DNA of 64,000 nt from Gongronella butleri (GCA_025201375.1 JAIWZP010000065.1:62001-126000), one strand, 5' to 3'; counted from the stretch's first letter, positions 23,987-36,249 are shown. Made by a program: numbers and translations. The notes: generated from the letters alone by a model not told the origin.

Positions 23987-24508
23987 TTACAGGTCGCGGT
24001 GTCGGCAATAGGTCCAGGCCAAGCAATAAGTGTTCTGTGTAGTGGCCTCGAGCAATCCGGTTGGAAGATGGTTTTGTCGCGGATTTCCAATGGCGTGCAC
24101 CATGACGACGAATGAGCGTCCAGACACGTTTACTCGGAGGCCATCGTCAACCAGGTGGATTGCGTCAAGATCACGATGCACACGACCGTCTTGTGGGTAA
24201 ATGGCTGGTGGGTAGCGCGCGCGCGGGTTGTCTTTCACTTCGTCCACAAACATCTCGTCGTCCAAGTCGTCCTGTTCATCATCGTCGGATTCTTCCCAAT
24301 CGGACGCATGGTTGCTCGCTTCCTCGACAGAGTCGGTTGAAGGCGCGCCGTCGTTGCACTCAGTGACCGTGAGTTGAGTTGGAGCTGTGTCGGGCGATGG
24401 AGCCATGTTCATGTCGGGTGACGCGTTATGAGAAACCTGCGGCTGGGAAGCGCTCTGCGCAGGTACATCTGCAGCAGTAGAGGTGGACGTGAGCTTTAGA
24501 GCTTTCAT
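23987..24508 (-). CDS. hypothetical acidic protein
   Basis: Open frame of 173 codons from ATG 24508. The first half is Ser/Thr/Ala-rich. A strongly acidic stretch (SDWEESDDDEQDDLDDE) follows, then a region with DGLRVNVSGRSFVV that faintly recalls a BTB/T1 strand. There is no introns-and-exons support and no recognised family. The 3' end runs up to the diverged MITE copy, so the gene may be truncated. It may also not be a gene. Confidence 0.3.
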   Translation of the reverse strand: MKALKLTSTSTAADVPAQSASQPQVSHNASPDMNMAPSPDTAPTQLTVTECNDGAPSTDSVEEASNHASDWEESDDDEQDDLDDEMFVDEVKDNPRARYPPAIYPQDGRVHRDLDAIHLVDDGLRVNVSGRSFVVMVHAIGNPRQNHLPTGLLEATTQNTYCLAWTYCRHRDL

Positions 24509-25489
24509 TGGTGGTGGAGCAAATGGATGCTGTATTTGGAAACAGGGATAAAAATATTAAAGAACCTGAGCTTCAAGCAAAAATACCTACCCAATTCTAC
24601 GTCTGACTGTTATGTTCTCGCTTGCTTGGCCGCCTGCACAGCCAAGTCTACTCTTAAAACAAAGGAAAAGGCTAACCGGGGGCGAGAATCGGTCAATGCT
24701 ATCCTAAATCTGGCCCATGTCCTTTCCAGAGGAGGTGACGCGCTTCGTGGGCAGTGAAAAAAAACCGGGAAGACAAACTTGAGCGAGCCCCCACTCATTT
24801 TACATCCCATATTACTGTCTCAAGCATTTTCAGCAAAATTTACAACATATTGAAAAGATTGTCAATGGAAGAAAACAAGAACGAGCACGACTGGCCAATG
24901 TCGTGTCTCGTTTCAAACGCCGACTTCTTTGATTGGCCCTCCAACGTGCCCCATTATTTGGACAGCCATTGATCCACTCTTTTCCGTCTATTTTGACGGT
25001 GTTGTAGAAAAAAAAAAAAAGGAAATGCGCTCTTGCAGAGCATTGGAAAAGCACCAAAAATGATGTGAGGACCAAATCGATGAGAATCTTCATGAACATG
25101 ATATGATAACTCACCGTTCAATCTTTTTATGTTCAACATGAGCCAGTCTTTTCAATCTCCAAATTTTAAAAACAAGGTGCCTCGATCAGTTTTGGTCGAA
25201 AATTGGTGGAACTGGGCTCATTCGACAGAGAATTGACTTTGGCATCTTTAATCACCTTAGCACGGCGTGACTTTCCCTGTTTGTCGCCGAGCAAATTGGG
25301 GTTGAAATGATTGACCGGGCGTCCCAAGTATACAAAGGTCGCACGTCAGATTTGCCAGGCGCGGACAAAATGACACCTGAGCGCGACTTCTTCTAACGGT
25401 GCAAGCTTCAGCCCGATCGAGTAACAATTTCCCGCGCAAAGGTTGAAATTGTGAATTCCCGAGGAAATGCCAATTTTCTCGACAACGGC
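24509..25489. other. intergenic, repeat debris
   Basis: No gene seen. About 25190-25260 shares a GGTGNAACTGGNCTCATTCGA motif region with about 62995-63060, indicating a second, older repeat family. Confidence 0.4.
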
Positions 25490-26975
25490 CCGATCGACAG
25501 TCGATTTTTACGGCATTTCTGAGAAGATGGCGGCCAATATGTTCCAAGAGGGAAAAGAATTCTCGCGATGGGGTTCGTTCGTTGGTATGTCATGTCGATT
25601 TGGAAAATCGTGATTTTTCACCCATTTTCCAAGGGGTCCACTCGAAGATCAGAAAATCGTGAAATCAAGACCTCAGATCGCCGAATTTTTCAAGCACTAG
25701 GTAAAGGACACTGTATTCATTGATAAATATGCAATAAAAACTAGGGACCTCTTGGCTGGTTTCGGCGTAAAATACGATTTAGGTTCTATTTTCGACTCAA
25801 GGTCATATCAGCGAAAAGTGCGTATATCTCCACGAAACACACACCATCAGAAAGAGCATCGCTCGCTAGGTATGTGGCTATAAGTGATCAACGGCAAATG
25901 TGAGTTTTTGGTAGAATGGGATCGACATCAAAGTATATTAGTCGATTGCCACGCGTGAAAAATCACGTCAATCGCCGAGTTACACGCGCCTGTTCCTAAC
26001 CAAATACACGCACCTGACATGTCTCTTGCTAGTGGACGCGTCGGTGGGTGTATGGACGCGTTCTTCCCGTGTAATTCGCGGTTGAAATTAAATCTAAAAT
26101 TGCTCATTGCTCGCCAACGAGCCAATGGACCTCGTTTTTTTCCGGCATTTTCCGTGGTTTCTTCATCTCTTTGTTGTTGTGTACAAGTTTGGCATCATTC
26201 TGGAGACCGATGTTTTTGATTTTGGTTTGGGAGCTCATCCGGCTCATTTACTTGCTTTTGGATTTTCTCTTGAGGAACGTGTCCAATTGGCCCCAAATTT
26301 GAAGCAGATGCTAGACACAGACCAAACGCGGCGAATGCAATCATTCATGCTGATTGCCTTTGCCCTGCTTCATCTGCCGCTGGGTAAAATTAGGATTTAA
26401 ATGAGTTAGCGAGTTTTGGAAGCGTACAATTGTCGTCTGACGCGATCCTCGTACGGTCGAAAAAGGATGCCAAATCACACTGCATTCCATTGGTGCAGGT
26501 TTCGTCAGATTTGGTCCACAGGTTAAAGAGCTAATGTTGAAATTGCGTTTTGCGCCTAATTTTTGGCCGCAGATTTGTCCTGTCTAGCCTGGAACGTGTC
26601 GCATGGGCTCCTGGGATGGTGGGGGCGCTTCAATGCTTGTTTTGCGGTCTTGATACGATGAGGAGAGCCACCATTTCTGTGTGTCGATGTTTGATGTTGA
26701 AGACACAACCTGGGTTAACGCAAAGCGCATTTTTTTTTATTTTATTGTTTTACGCGCGCTTCAAGCATGAGCAAAGTGCTTCAGAGTGTCCTATACGCAA
26801 TGGTTTGTGTGTCCAAAAATGTGTGATTAGTTGGCAGGGGAAAAAATCAAGCGCGGTGTCGCCCACCAGCAAGCCAAAGATGGTGACAGGTGAATGTGAC
26901 GACGACACCAACATCACTAGAGTCGGTGACAGAAACAAAGGGTCTGTTTCCATCCGGTCCAAGTAGCGCAGCTCC
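25490..26975 (+). repeat. dispersed repeat, long copy Q2
   Basis: Second long copy, in direct orientation to 21345-22760. Both extend from the TTTTCCAAGG block through CACGAAACACACACCATCAG and GAAATTAAATCTAAA to a GTCCAAGTNGC end followed by an A-rich tract and a TTAATTCAGG-like string. No coding frame is conserved between the two. Confidence 0.75.
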
Positions 26976-27169
26976 AAAAAAAAAAAAAAAAAGAAAAAAA
27001 AACGCGAAGGTTTCCTTTTAACTGCTTAATTCAGGAACACATTCAATGCCAAATCCTTCTTAGTTGGGGTCAATTCGCCGTCGTCCCCGTTTCCAGCACG
27101 CTCAGTGTTTTTCTGCATCAAAGAGGTCCATGGTGGCGCCACCAAGACCGACGGAACGCGTGTTTTTGT

Positions 27170-27690
27170 TCCTTATCTGATGGAGATGGGCAGGATATCA
27201 GTGTCACATGGTGATCAAGATTGCACCGAGAATTCACAAGGCTAAAAGAGACCTGAGAGCCAAAAAAGACAGAAAAAAAAACGGTGTGTAGAAGGCAAAA
27301 GAGGCAAGAGGCGCCGTTTCGGCGATCAGATTTGGGCATAAGGGGCGTCACTTTATCTGTTGTGGCCATTTCTTACCACTTTGCGATCGTGAGGGTGCGA
27401 CCATGGACTTGTTTTTATTGATCACAGCGCTCTCACCGTGCAAAATGTGGTCTCACGTTGCAATTTTCGTTGTTGTCACTCCACAATCACCTGATTCCTT
27501 AACCCCAGTCACCCCATTTCGGCCACTTGCATGCTGCGGACGCATGGCCATCTGTGATGCCTCCCTAAAACCAAAAAGAACAAAAGAAAAAGAAAAAATT
27601 GCCTGTTTCCTTTGCCAGAATGGAGATGAAACTTGTTTCAACGCCTAGATTTTCATCTCTTTCGACATGCACTCCATGCGCTTCTGCTTG
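27170..27690 (+). repeat. duplicated block P, copy 2
   Basis: Counterpart of 20455-21010. It includes a segment translating VIKIAPRIHKAKRD (27208-27249), TGGTCTCACGTTGCA, and ATGAAACTTGTTTCAAC. In copy 1 block P precedes the long repeat Q; here it follows it, so the order differs between the two sites. Confidence 0.5.
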
Positions 27691-28555
27691 CCCACTGCGG
27701 TAGGTGCCCACGGTGCCCAGAAAAAAAAAAGAAATCCCGCCAAAAGGGCATTTACAGACTTGAAATTCATTGGCCAAGAAAATTGCACTCGGCGATCCAT
27801 GTTCAGGGTCGTCCGTGCCTCGGAGGAGTTGAAAAAGAACCAGAAGGGTGGGTCGCCCGGCTACAAGTCCGCCTTGATGGGCCCATTTTTCTTTTTTTTT
27901 TTTTTGTTATTGTTTGCGGCGTCAAAATCCATCCCGGCGTGATCTCCGTGCCAAAAGCGCGCGCGCACGATTGATTGCTAATCTGGGACCCTGCCGCAGC
28001 GGGTGCCCAATATCGTACTCAAGGCCAATCGCAAGCCTCGGAACGGCAAAATGACATTGCCGAGTTTCCATCTATTACTTGTCTTTTCTTTTTTCGTTTT
28101 GTGATCCCATCCAGCGCCATGGCTTGCGTCAACGCGTCCCCTACAAATACGTGCTGATTCGTCACTCCTTGTCAAAGCTTGCATGATTAAGCAAAAGGGC
28201 CAAAAAAAAAAAAAAAAGGCGAGGCGCGCGCACATCCCCTTTTTTCGCTGCATGTGCCATTGTTTTCCCCCTTCTTTGCATGGTCTGTGCCGTAGCATGA
28301 TGACGAGGAATGACAACAGACGGACATGAAGTAACCCTATTTGTAAAAAGAAAACAGAAATCCGTCTGTACCCGCGATGAATCAAAATGAGTATCTTCTT
28401 CCAAAAAGCGGGGTGGGAGTCAATTCGGCACCCTTTCCATTTGGGCAAAAACACAAGTCGGCAATATCCGACTGCCGACCTTTTGGCGTTGAACAAGGTG
28501 GTGCGGACTCCCGGTGAACAAATCCAAAAAGAAAATCACCCAAATGAAGAAATTC
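27691..28555. other. intergenic upstream of ABC transporter 2
   Basis: No convincing gene. Overlapping frames on both strands contain A- or T-run translations and no recognisable domains. Confidence 0.4.
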
Positions 28556-28563
28556 TATATAAG
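28556..28563 (+). promoter_or_regulatory. TATA box of ABC transporter 2
   Basis: TATATAAG about 83 bp upstream of the ATG at 28646, followed by a T/C-rich leader. Confidence 0.55.
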
Positions 28564-28645
28564 GGGGGCAACCTCTTTTTTTTTTTCTCTTGCTCCAGAT
28601 CATTTTTTCTTTTTCATTGTACAATTTTTTGATTATATATCCGCC

Positions 28646-31600
28646 ATGGCCTTCCTGTCAAGAAAGTCGGCCAAGGACAAGCCCAAGGAGGAGAAAAAGT
28701 CAGTGTCGATGATTGCATTGTTCAGCTACGCCACCCCGCTGGACCGACTTTTTGTGATCATGGCCTTGATTTGTTCCATTGCCGTGGGTGCATTGACGCC
28801 CGTGACCATCATCTTTTTTGGTCGCATTCTGGGCGGCGTGTCGATGAGTATGATGAATCCTAACGGCGATGTGCTCAGTGCGACTCTTCCCGCCATTTAT
28901 CTCATGTTGTACGTGTCTGTGGGCACGCTGGTTGCTGGCTATTTTGGCCAGGTGCTCTGGGTGTATTCAGCAGAATCCCAAGGTCGCCGCATTCGCAACA
29001 AATATGTGCATGCTATCTTGAGGCAAGACGCTGCATGGTTTGACAAGGCCGAGGAGGGGTCATTGACGACGCGTTTGGCGGCCGACACGCAGATGATTCA
29101 AGACGGCATCTCAGAGAAGTTTGGCGAAGCGGTGCAATCGATTTCTCAGTTCATTTCTGGGCTTATTGTCGCGTTCACTGCCAATTGGATCCTTGCTTTT
29201 GTTGTTCTCGCGACATACCCCATTCTCTTCATGTCCAGTGCAATGCTCCGCAAGTGGGTCGTGTCGACGACTACCCGCGCGCAATCCGCCTATGCTCAGG
29301 CCGGCAAGGTCGCGGAGCAGGCGTTTTCGGGCATCCGCACCATTTATGCCTTCTCGTTGCAAGGTCGCTTTGCCTCCCGCTACGACGCCGAGCTCGCCAT
29401 TGCAAACAAGGCCGGTCTCCGCCGCGGTCTTGCCATGGCTCTCGCCACAGCCACGTTTTTCTTTGTGCTCTTTTGCACGTACGCCCTCGCTTTTTGGTAC
29501 GGCAGCGAATTGATTGAACAAGGCCGTCTGGTTGGCTACAATATCGTCATCGTCCTCTTTGGTATCATCATGGGTGCTAGTAAGTCGCGAAAAAAAAGCA
29601 TGTTTGTGAAAAAAATGATGAAATTGACGCGTTTTTCCTTTTTTTTTTTTTGTTGTAATTGCGCAGTGGGCATGACGACGCTCCCTCAGAATTTGTCCAC
29701 AATCACCAGTGGCTGCGGCGCTGCCTACAGCGTCTTTGGCACCATTGAGCGCGTGCCTGAGATCGATGTCGACAACACCGATGGCGACGATCTGCCTGCC
29801 AATTGGCAATCCGACATTGGCTTCAAAAACATCAACTTTAGCTACCCCACGCGCCCCGACGTCACCATCCTCGAGGACTTTAACTTGTCTATTCCTGCTG
29901 GCAAGACCACCGCCTTTGTCGGTCCCTCGGGCAGCGGTAAAAATAAATTGAAAAATAACGCCAATGTTACGATGCTCATTTCTTTTTGTTTTTGCATTTT
30001 TTTTAGGCAAATCGACGATCATGCAATTGTTGCTCCGCTTCTACGACCCCCTCAAGGGCCAAGTGTCCGTGGATGGCCGTGACATCAAGACGCTCAAGGT
30101 TGCTGGCCTGCGCGAGACCATTGGTTATGTCGGCCAAGAACCTGTGCTGTTCAACTTGAGCATCAAGCAAAATGTGCTTCTCGGTGTGCGCGACCCGTCT
30201 GCCTTTTCTCAAGATGATGTGATCCGCGCGTGCAAGCAAGCGTATTGCCACTCGTTTATTATGGAATTGCCCGATGGCTATGATACCATTGTCGGTGAAA
30301 ATGCTGTGCTCCTCTCTGGTGGCCAAAAGCAGCGCATCGCCATTGCCCGTGCCATTTTGAAGAACCCACGTATCTTGCTGTTGGACGAGGTAAAGCAGAA
30401 AAAAATCGAAAAAAAAGCCAGTTTGCTCACTTTTTTTATTATTCGTATTAGGCGACCTCTGCCCTGGACACGCAATCTGAGCGCCTTGTGCAACACGCGC
30501 TTGACGAGGCATCCAAGGACCGCACGACGCTTGTGATTGCGCATCGCCTGTCGACGGTGCGCAATGCGGACAATATCGTGGTGATGCGTGCTGGCAAGAT
30601 TGTCGAGACTGGCAAGCACGATGAATTGATTGAACTTGGTGGTGTGTATGCTGATCTTGTCAAGAAGCAAGAGATTGCGATGGCAACCTCGTCGCCATCG
30701 TCGTCGGACACGGACCAAGCTGAAAACGGCGCCGCGTTGGCCAAGCATCACGAACCCCTGGACGACTCGCAACTCGAGGAGCTCCTGCAACAAGAAAAGG
30801 ACAAGGTGGTCCTGGATTTGGAAGAACAGATGGACTATGAGGAGAAGCAAGCGGCCAAGAAGAAATTGCGCAAGGGCAGCCTTGTTGGCTCGATGATTGA
30901 TGGCTTTGAGGTGACGCGTCGCCGCGAACAGGCTGAAAAGAAGCAGCGCAAGAAGCAATCGGCGCCCGTGTTCCGCGTGTTCATGCAGATGCGCACCGAA
31001 TGGCATTTGTTGCTGATTGGCTGCTTTGGCGCCATGATCTGCGGCTGCATCTTCCCTGCATTCAGCTATGTCTTTGCCCAAGTCGTTGTCCTCGTCACCA
31101 CCCCCAACGTTGATTTGCATCCGTCGCCCCTCGGCGGTGCCAACCTGTACGCCTTCCTTCTCGTCATTGTCGGCATTGGTGCCTTTGTTGGCTTCTTCAG
31201 CAAAATCATGTCCTTTGAATATGCAGGCGAAATCTACTCGCGCCGACTTCGCAAGGCCGTCTTTGAGCAATATCTCAAGCAAGAAATCGGCTTTTACGAT
31301 GAACCCAGCAACAGTCTTGGCTCCCTCACGACAAGATTAGGTAAATAGAAAGCGTTAAAAAGAAAAAGAACTAGGCCATTCACATTGAATTTTTTTTATT
31401 TTTATTTTTTAGCCGTGGATTCGAAAAACGTCAACGAGATGATCACCAAGACTTGGGGTGAGATCATTCAAGTCATTTTCACCGGCGTCATTGGTAAGTC
31501 CACCTCCCTCCAAAAAAAAAAAAGGAAAAAAACCGCGATTATTCACACTTTTATCCAATTAGGCATGGTGTTTTCGTTTATTTTCTCGTGGCAAGTGACG

Positions 31601-32960
31601 CTCGTCGTGATGGCGACTGCTCCGTTCCTCGTGTTTGGCTCCATGTTCCGCGGTCGTGTTGAGCGCGGCTTTGGCAATTCGACGAAAAAGGCCAACGAGG
31701 AGTGTGGCGAGATTGCCGCCGAAGCCATCAAGGAAATCCGCACCGTCGCGTCGCTCAACAAGCAACACTTCTTTGAAGACCGCTTCTACCGCGCCACCGA
31801 GCGTCCCCACAAGCTCAGCGTCAAGCGTGCCTGGACATCCGCCGTCGGCACTGCCTGCTCCGTCAGTATTCCTCGCTTTGCGCAAGCCATCACCTTTTAT
31901 GCTGGTGTCCAATTCATGTCCCATGGCTGGATCACGTACCAACAAATGTTCTCCTCGATGGTAAGCTTCCCCCCCTCTACAAAAAAAAAAAAAAAAAAGA
32001 CACAAAAACAGGCATTAAATTCCAATTTTTTCACTTTATTTGTAGATGATGATGATGATGACGGCGCTTGGTGTTGGCCAAGGTTTGGTCTTCCAGCAAT
32101 CGTTTGAAAACGGCAAGGTGTCTGCCATCTCTGTGTTTGAGCTCATGGACCGCCAGACGCGCATTGACCCCGATTTGGAGGGCATTGAGCCCAAGCGCGA
32201 CGATATCAAGGGTGCAATCACCTTCAATGACATCGAGTTTGCTTACCCGACGCGCCCCAACATCCCTGTGTTCAAGGGCCGTCTCAACATTGCCGGCCAG
32301 GCGCTGACCAAGATTGCGCTTGTGGGTGCCTCTGGCTGTGGCAAGTCCACGACAATTGGCATGCTCGAGCGCTTTTATGATTGCACGGACGGCTCGGTGC
32401 GCTTGGACGATCACGACGTTACAAAGTTCACGCTGGCCAACCTGCGCTCGCACATGTCCATTGTGCAGCAAGAGCCCATTGTGTTTGATCTGTCGATTGC
32501 CGAAAACATTCGCTACGGCTACGAGGGCGAGCTGACCGACGAGCAAGTCGAGGACGCCGCCAAGTTGGCCAATATCCATACATTCATCACCTCGTTGCCC
32601 GAAGGCTACAATACCCGTGTCGGCGACAAGGGCTCGCAATTGTCCGGTGGCCAAAAGCAGCGCATTGCCATTGCGCGTGCTTTGGTGCGCAGGCCCAAGG
32701 TCCTGCTTCTTGATGAGGCCACGTCGGCCCTGGACAGCGAGTCTGAGAAGCTTGTGCAAGAAGCTTTGGACCAAGTGGTCGAGCAAGGTGGTCGCACAAT
32801 CATCACCATTGCCCACCGTCTCTCCAGCATCCAAAACTCGGACGTCATTTGCGTCGTGGCCGATGGTCAAATCAAGGAACAAGGCACGCATCAAGAATTG
32901 CTCGCTCTCAATGGCATCTATGCTGATATGGTTGCGCAGCAGTCTCTTAGCGTGGCTTGA
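28646..32960 (+). CDS. ABCB-type full transporter (P-glycoprotein/Ste6-like) 2
   Basis: ATP-driven exporter, close paralogue of the gene at 14778-19300 and pointing away from it. Exons 28646-29579, 29667-29936, 30007-30389, 30452-31340, 31413-31493, 31563-31960 and 32046-32960 join to 1289 residues. The order is TMD1, NBD1 ([20 protein letters not shown] split by an intron, [21 protein letters not shown]), an acidic linker, TMD2, and NBD2 ([31 protein letters not shown]). The open frame extends upstream of the chosen start. ATG 28646 is preferred because it lies 83 bp after a TATA box and gives the normal N-terminus. Introns 1-3 match those of the paralogue, the intron at 31341-31412 is unique to this copy, and two introns in NBD2 of the paralogue are missing. 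Substrate unknown. Confidence 0.95.
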
Positions 32961-33149
32961 GCACGTTTGTACTTTATGTCCTCTCCCCTCTCCCTTTCAA
33001 TTGTGAACTATACATACACTTTTTTTAGATAATATTTTGCATCATATCATTACATAAATTATTAAAATTTTAGTGACGCCATCTTTATATGGCCAAAATA
33101 CAAAAAAAAACATTTTGCGTGTCTTTCGCTGAAAAATTGGGTCTCCACT

Positions 33150-33790
33150 CTCCGGAATTGTGTTAAACTTGTGCGCATGGTAAAGTACTTGGAGAAACAA
33201 CTAAAAATGCCAAAAAGAAGCAGAGTCCATTGGCTCGCTAGCAAGCAATAAGCAATTTTACATTAATTTAATCGCGATTTGCATGGGAAGAACGCGCCTA
33301 CAATATGGTGCCGCGCTGCTGACGCGTCCATTTGCAAGAGATACTCCGGATTCATTGGCCATGGGCAACAGGCGCGTGTCCCTCGAAGTTTGACGCGGTT
33401 TTTCACGCGTCGAATATTGTCTTTCATTTTTGAACTGTGTCAAAATGCCAAAAATCACCTTTTTTCATCGATCTCCGAGGTCCACGTACACAACAAAGCA
33501 TGCTTTTTCTGATTGTGTGTGTTTCGGAAATACTGGCACTTCTCGTTGAGATGGCCTTGAGTCGAAAATAAGAAAATAGTTTACCTCAAGCACATTTTAC
33601 TTCCAAACCAGTCAATGCATGGTTTTATCTCGCTTTCCTCATTGAAAGAGGTGTGCTTTGCCATGAATGGCACGATGATTCGAGGACCCAGAGTTCTCGA
33701 TTTCAAATCACCGACTCCCTTGGAAAACATATGATTTTTGAAAATCGACAACCAGCGCTATCCAGCGGCAGCAGTGCCCACAGGGGCGGG
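33150..33790 (-). repeat. dispersed repeat, copy D
   Basis: Minus-strand copy of the dispersed family: GTGAAAAA(A)CCGCGTCAAACTTCGA, GACGCGTC, a variant of AATTAAATNTAAAATTGCT, CTAGCGAGCCAATGGA, and the TTTTCCAAGG block near 33720. It lies just upstream of DCC1. Edges are approximate. Confidence 0.6.
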
Positions 33791-33958
33791 CTCGTCTCTT
33801 CATTTGTCATTGTTTGGGTGGAATGACAAGCAATCCCAAAAAGATTTTGGCAAGTTTGGCGCAGCGCGGCGTGGTTTGAAATCGAGAAAAAGCGTGCCTT
33901 TTTTTCGTGTCATGTTTTTTTTTTTTTCGCTCTTTCTTTTCCCCCCCCCTCTCTCTCT

Positions 33959-35217
33959 ATGCCCAGCATACGCTATTCGCCGTCATTTACCAAGGGACGA
34001 TATCTTCTTTTGCAGCTCGATCACGATGAACTTGTGGACGAACTGGAGTCTGGGTCCAAGTAAGTTTGAGCGGCCGCGATTTGGCAGGGTGGTGGTGGAT
34101 CCATTGACGCCCTTTTGTTCCCTCTTGTCTTTTGCAGAGTGACGATCAAGGGCTTGCCTGACGATGAGGCTGTGCTGTGCACGCGCAAGTCGACGTACAC
34201 GCTTCGGCAAGTGAACACATCGAATTCGCTGCTTCTATGCAGCAAGCCTGCGAGTGACGACGCTTCGTTCCAAGTGCATGACGACCTTGGGTGCACAATT
34301 GAGCTTTTGCCAAGTTTGGGCCGCACGCATCGGCTGGAATTACTGCTGCGCAACACAAAATACGCGGGGCCTGAGCAAGAAGACGCGGTGCGCGCGCGAT
34401 GTAGCATTGGTGGCGATGACACGCGGCTGTACACGTGGGACGATCTACTGTCAGTCGTACAAGCGTCCGAGCACGAGGTGCTTGCCGCACTGGACGCGAT
34501 GAACGCGTATTTGCTCGACGGGTATTATCGGACGACGGAGCATGCCTATCAGCATCGCCTGTTGGACGCCATGGCCACCACCGCGACAATCCAGGGCGTC
34601 GATCTCATGAGCGCATCCATCGACCAATTGCATGAGTGTCTCGACCAGGACTATCCTGACGTGCCGCGTGCCGTGCGCCATGCCTTTTTCAAGGCCTTTG
34701 TCAAGGATATGGATGCGCCGCTTGTCGCATTGGACATTGACAAGGTCACACGGTTCTTGGGTCACACACTGCTGGAGGCCGAGCGCGTAAGAACGTTTTT
34801 GCACAGAAAAAATTGGGGTTAAAAATTGAAATTGATCGTTTTTTTTATTTTATTTTGCAGGGCAAAGAATGGCCATTGCAGGATTTTGTGTCGACGTGGA
34901 AGCAGCTGACAGAGATCATTATCGACACGGTACCTGAATTGAGCGTTCTCCAGGGTCTGTACTATACCACGCAGCGGCAGGTGAAACAAGAGCCGCAGAT
35001 CTACGTGACTTACCTACCGCGTCACGAGCTGCCTTCCGACCCTGCCGATCGATTTGCACGCCTGTTCTCGGAAAAAGCGCACTGGTCACCGGAGGATCTG
35101 TTTCCTTTTGTGGACGACATGGCACGGGACACGAAGCAACGTGATGCCTTTTTATTGAAATATACGAGGACACAGAAGATGGGCGGGAAAATCGTCTACG
35201 GCAGCCGCATCAAGTAG
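33959..35217 (+). CDS. DCC1: sister chromatid cohesion protein DCC1 (alternative RFC subunit)
   Basis: Subunit of the Ctf18-Dcc1-Ctf8 clamp loader that acts on PCNA in DNA replication and sister chromatid cohesion. Exons 33959-34059, 34138-34786 and 34861-35217 join to 368 residues, close to known DCC1 lengths. Motifs in order are LLQLDHDELVDELESGSKVTIKG, DEAVLCTRKSTYTLRQVNTSN (the beta-barrel that contacts Ctf18 and Ctf8), and DDLLSVVQASEHEVLAALDA with the winged-helix region after it. Near the end DRFARLFSEKAHWSPEDLFP is typical of the C-terminal winged helices. The start ATG follows a pyrimidine-rich leader (33920-33958) and gives MPSIRYSPSF. Identification rests on remembered family motifs. 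Confidence 0.88.
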
Positions 35218-35340
35218 CGAAACAAATGGGAGAATAAAAAAAAAGCAATTAAAAAAGCAGAAAATGGGAAAATCGGGGGAGGGGGGACGAAAATGGGTAT
35301 TTTGCGTATTTGCGTCGCCGTCCCCTTTGGAAGAGGAGAT

Positions 35341-36249
35341 CTACAGGTGTTCATTGGCCAAGAGGATGACTTGATCATACTCTTGCTTGAATTGCCAATG
35401 CGTGTCGTACTGAGCTGCGGCACGGCAGACGCGTGTGAGCCAAGCGAGGATCCAATGCTTTTCGTACAGGAGTGTTGGCGGCTTTAGGCATGCGACGAGG
35501 TGGTCTGTCCAGCGGTGCAATTCGTGCTTTTCGCCATTTTTGTACTGATACGTGAGTTTTTGCCTGTGGGGCAAGCTGAACGTCTTTAGCAGTGCGGCCA
35601 TTTCGAGGACAATGACGCGGCCCAGCTTGGCGCGCACGAGAGCGTGGCGCTGCAGGGCAAACGGTGCTCGTTCGAGCAATTCGTCGAGGATGGCCACAAG
35701 GGCAAGCAAGGCGAGGGCGGAATGCGAGTGCAACGACGTGCTTGCGAGGCGAATCAATTGTTTCAATGCGGCGGCGGACGCAATAAGCATGTCATTGTCG
35801 TCCTGCTGATGCTGGCGCTGGTGCTTATGCTGCGGCAGCAACAATGGGTGATGAATGATGTCGCGAACGTGCTGTTGGATGACCAGGACCTGCTTGACTT
35901 GCGATAAAATAGACGAAGACGAGGAATTGAAGCCGTGGGATATTGTTGACGGCAGCGACGACGCATTGACGGGCTTGCTTTGGCGCAAGGCATCGACAAA
36001 CATGTCGTACAACGAGCGCTGCGGCAGATGCTGCAGCCACGAATAAATCGTCCAGGCATCGGTACGCGGCAATTGATTGGGATGATGAATGAGCACGATG
36101 GAGGCATCGAGGTGCGGCGTCGTGGTGAGGACAAAAGGTGCTTGTTGCTGGGTTAGAAGCGAGGCGGCAGGACGTGGCTGGTAGCCAAAGAGCGAGACGA
36201 TAAAAGTAAATATTCGTTTGGTCGTTTGAGGTACAAGGTTGGCAAACAT
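35341..36249 (-). CDS. hypothetical protein, leucine-rich alpha-helical
   Basis: Single-exon frame of 302 codons from ATG 36249 (MFANLVPQTTKRIFTFIVSL). An upstream in-frame ATG at 36342 would add a phenylalanine-rich stretch encoded by the T-rich leader and is less likely. The N-terminus is hydrophobic. The middle holds a His/Gln/Asp-rich linker, and the second half is helical with many Leu and Ala. I recognise no domain. It is convergent with DCC1 (123 bp apart) and lies behind GID9 on the same strand. The length, codon use like its neighbours and high GC support a real gene. Confidence 0.6.
   Translation of the reverse strand: MFANLVPQTTKRIFTFIVSLFGYQPRPAASLLTQQQAPFVLTTTPHLDASIVLIHHPNQLPRTDAWTIYSWLQHLPQRSLYDMFVDALRQSKPVNASSLPSTISHGFNSSSSSILSQVKQVLVIQQHVRDIIHHPLLLPQHKHQRQHQQDDNDMLIASAAALKQLIRLASTSLHSHSALALLALVAILDELLERAPFALQRHALVRAKLGRVIVLEMAALLKTFSLPHRQKLTYQYKNGEKHELHRWTDHLVACLKPPTLLYEKHWILAWLTRVCRAAAQYDTHWQFKQEYDQVILLANEHL

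Noticed and set aside
28514..28645. Upstream extension of ABC transporter 2
   Set aside because: It lies over the TATA box and T-rich leader; ATG 28646 matches the expected start of the transporter.
29111..31282. Long minus-strand frames opposite ABC transporter 2 (about 300 codons each)
   Set aside because: They are shadows of the third-codon bias of the plus-strand gene, cross its introns and show no domains.
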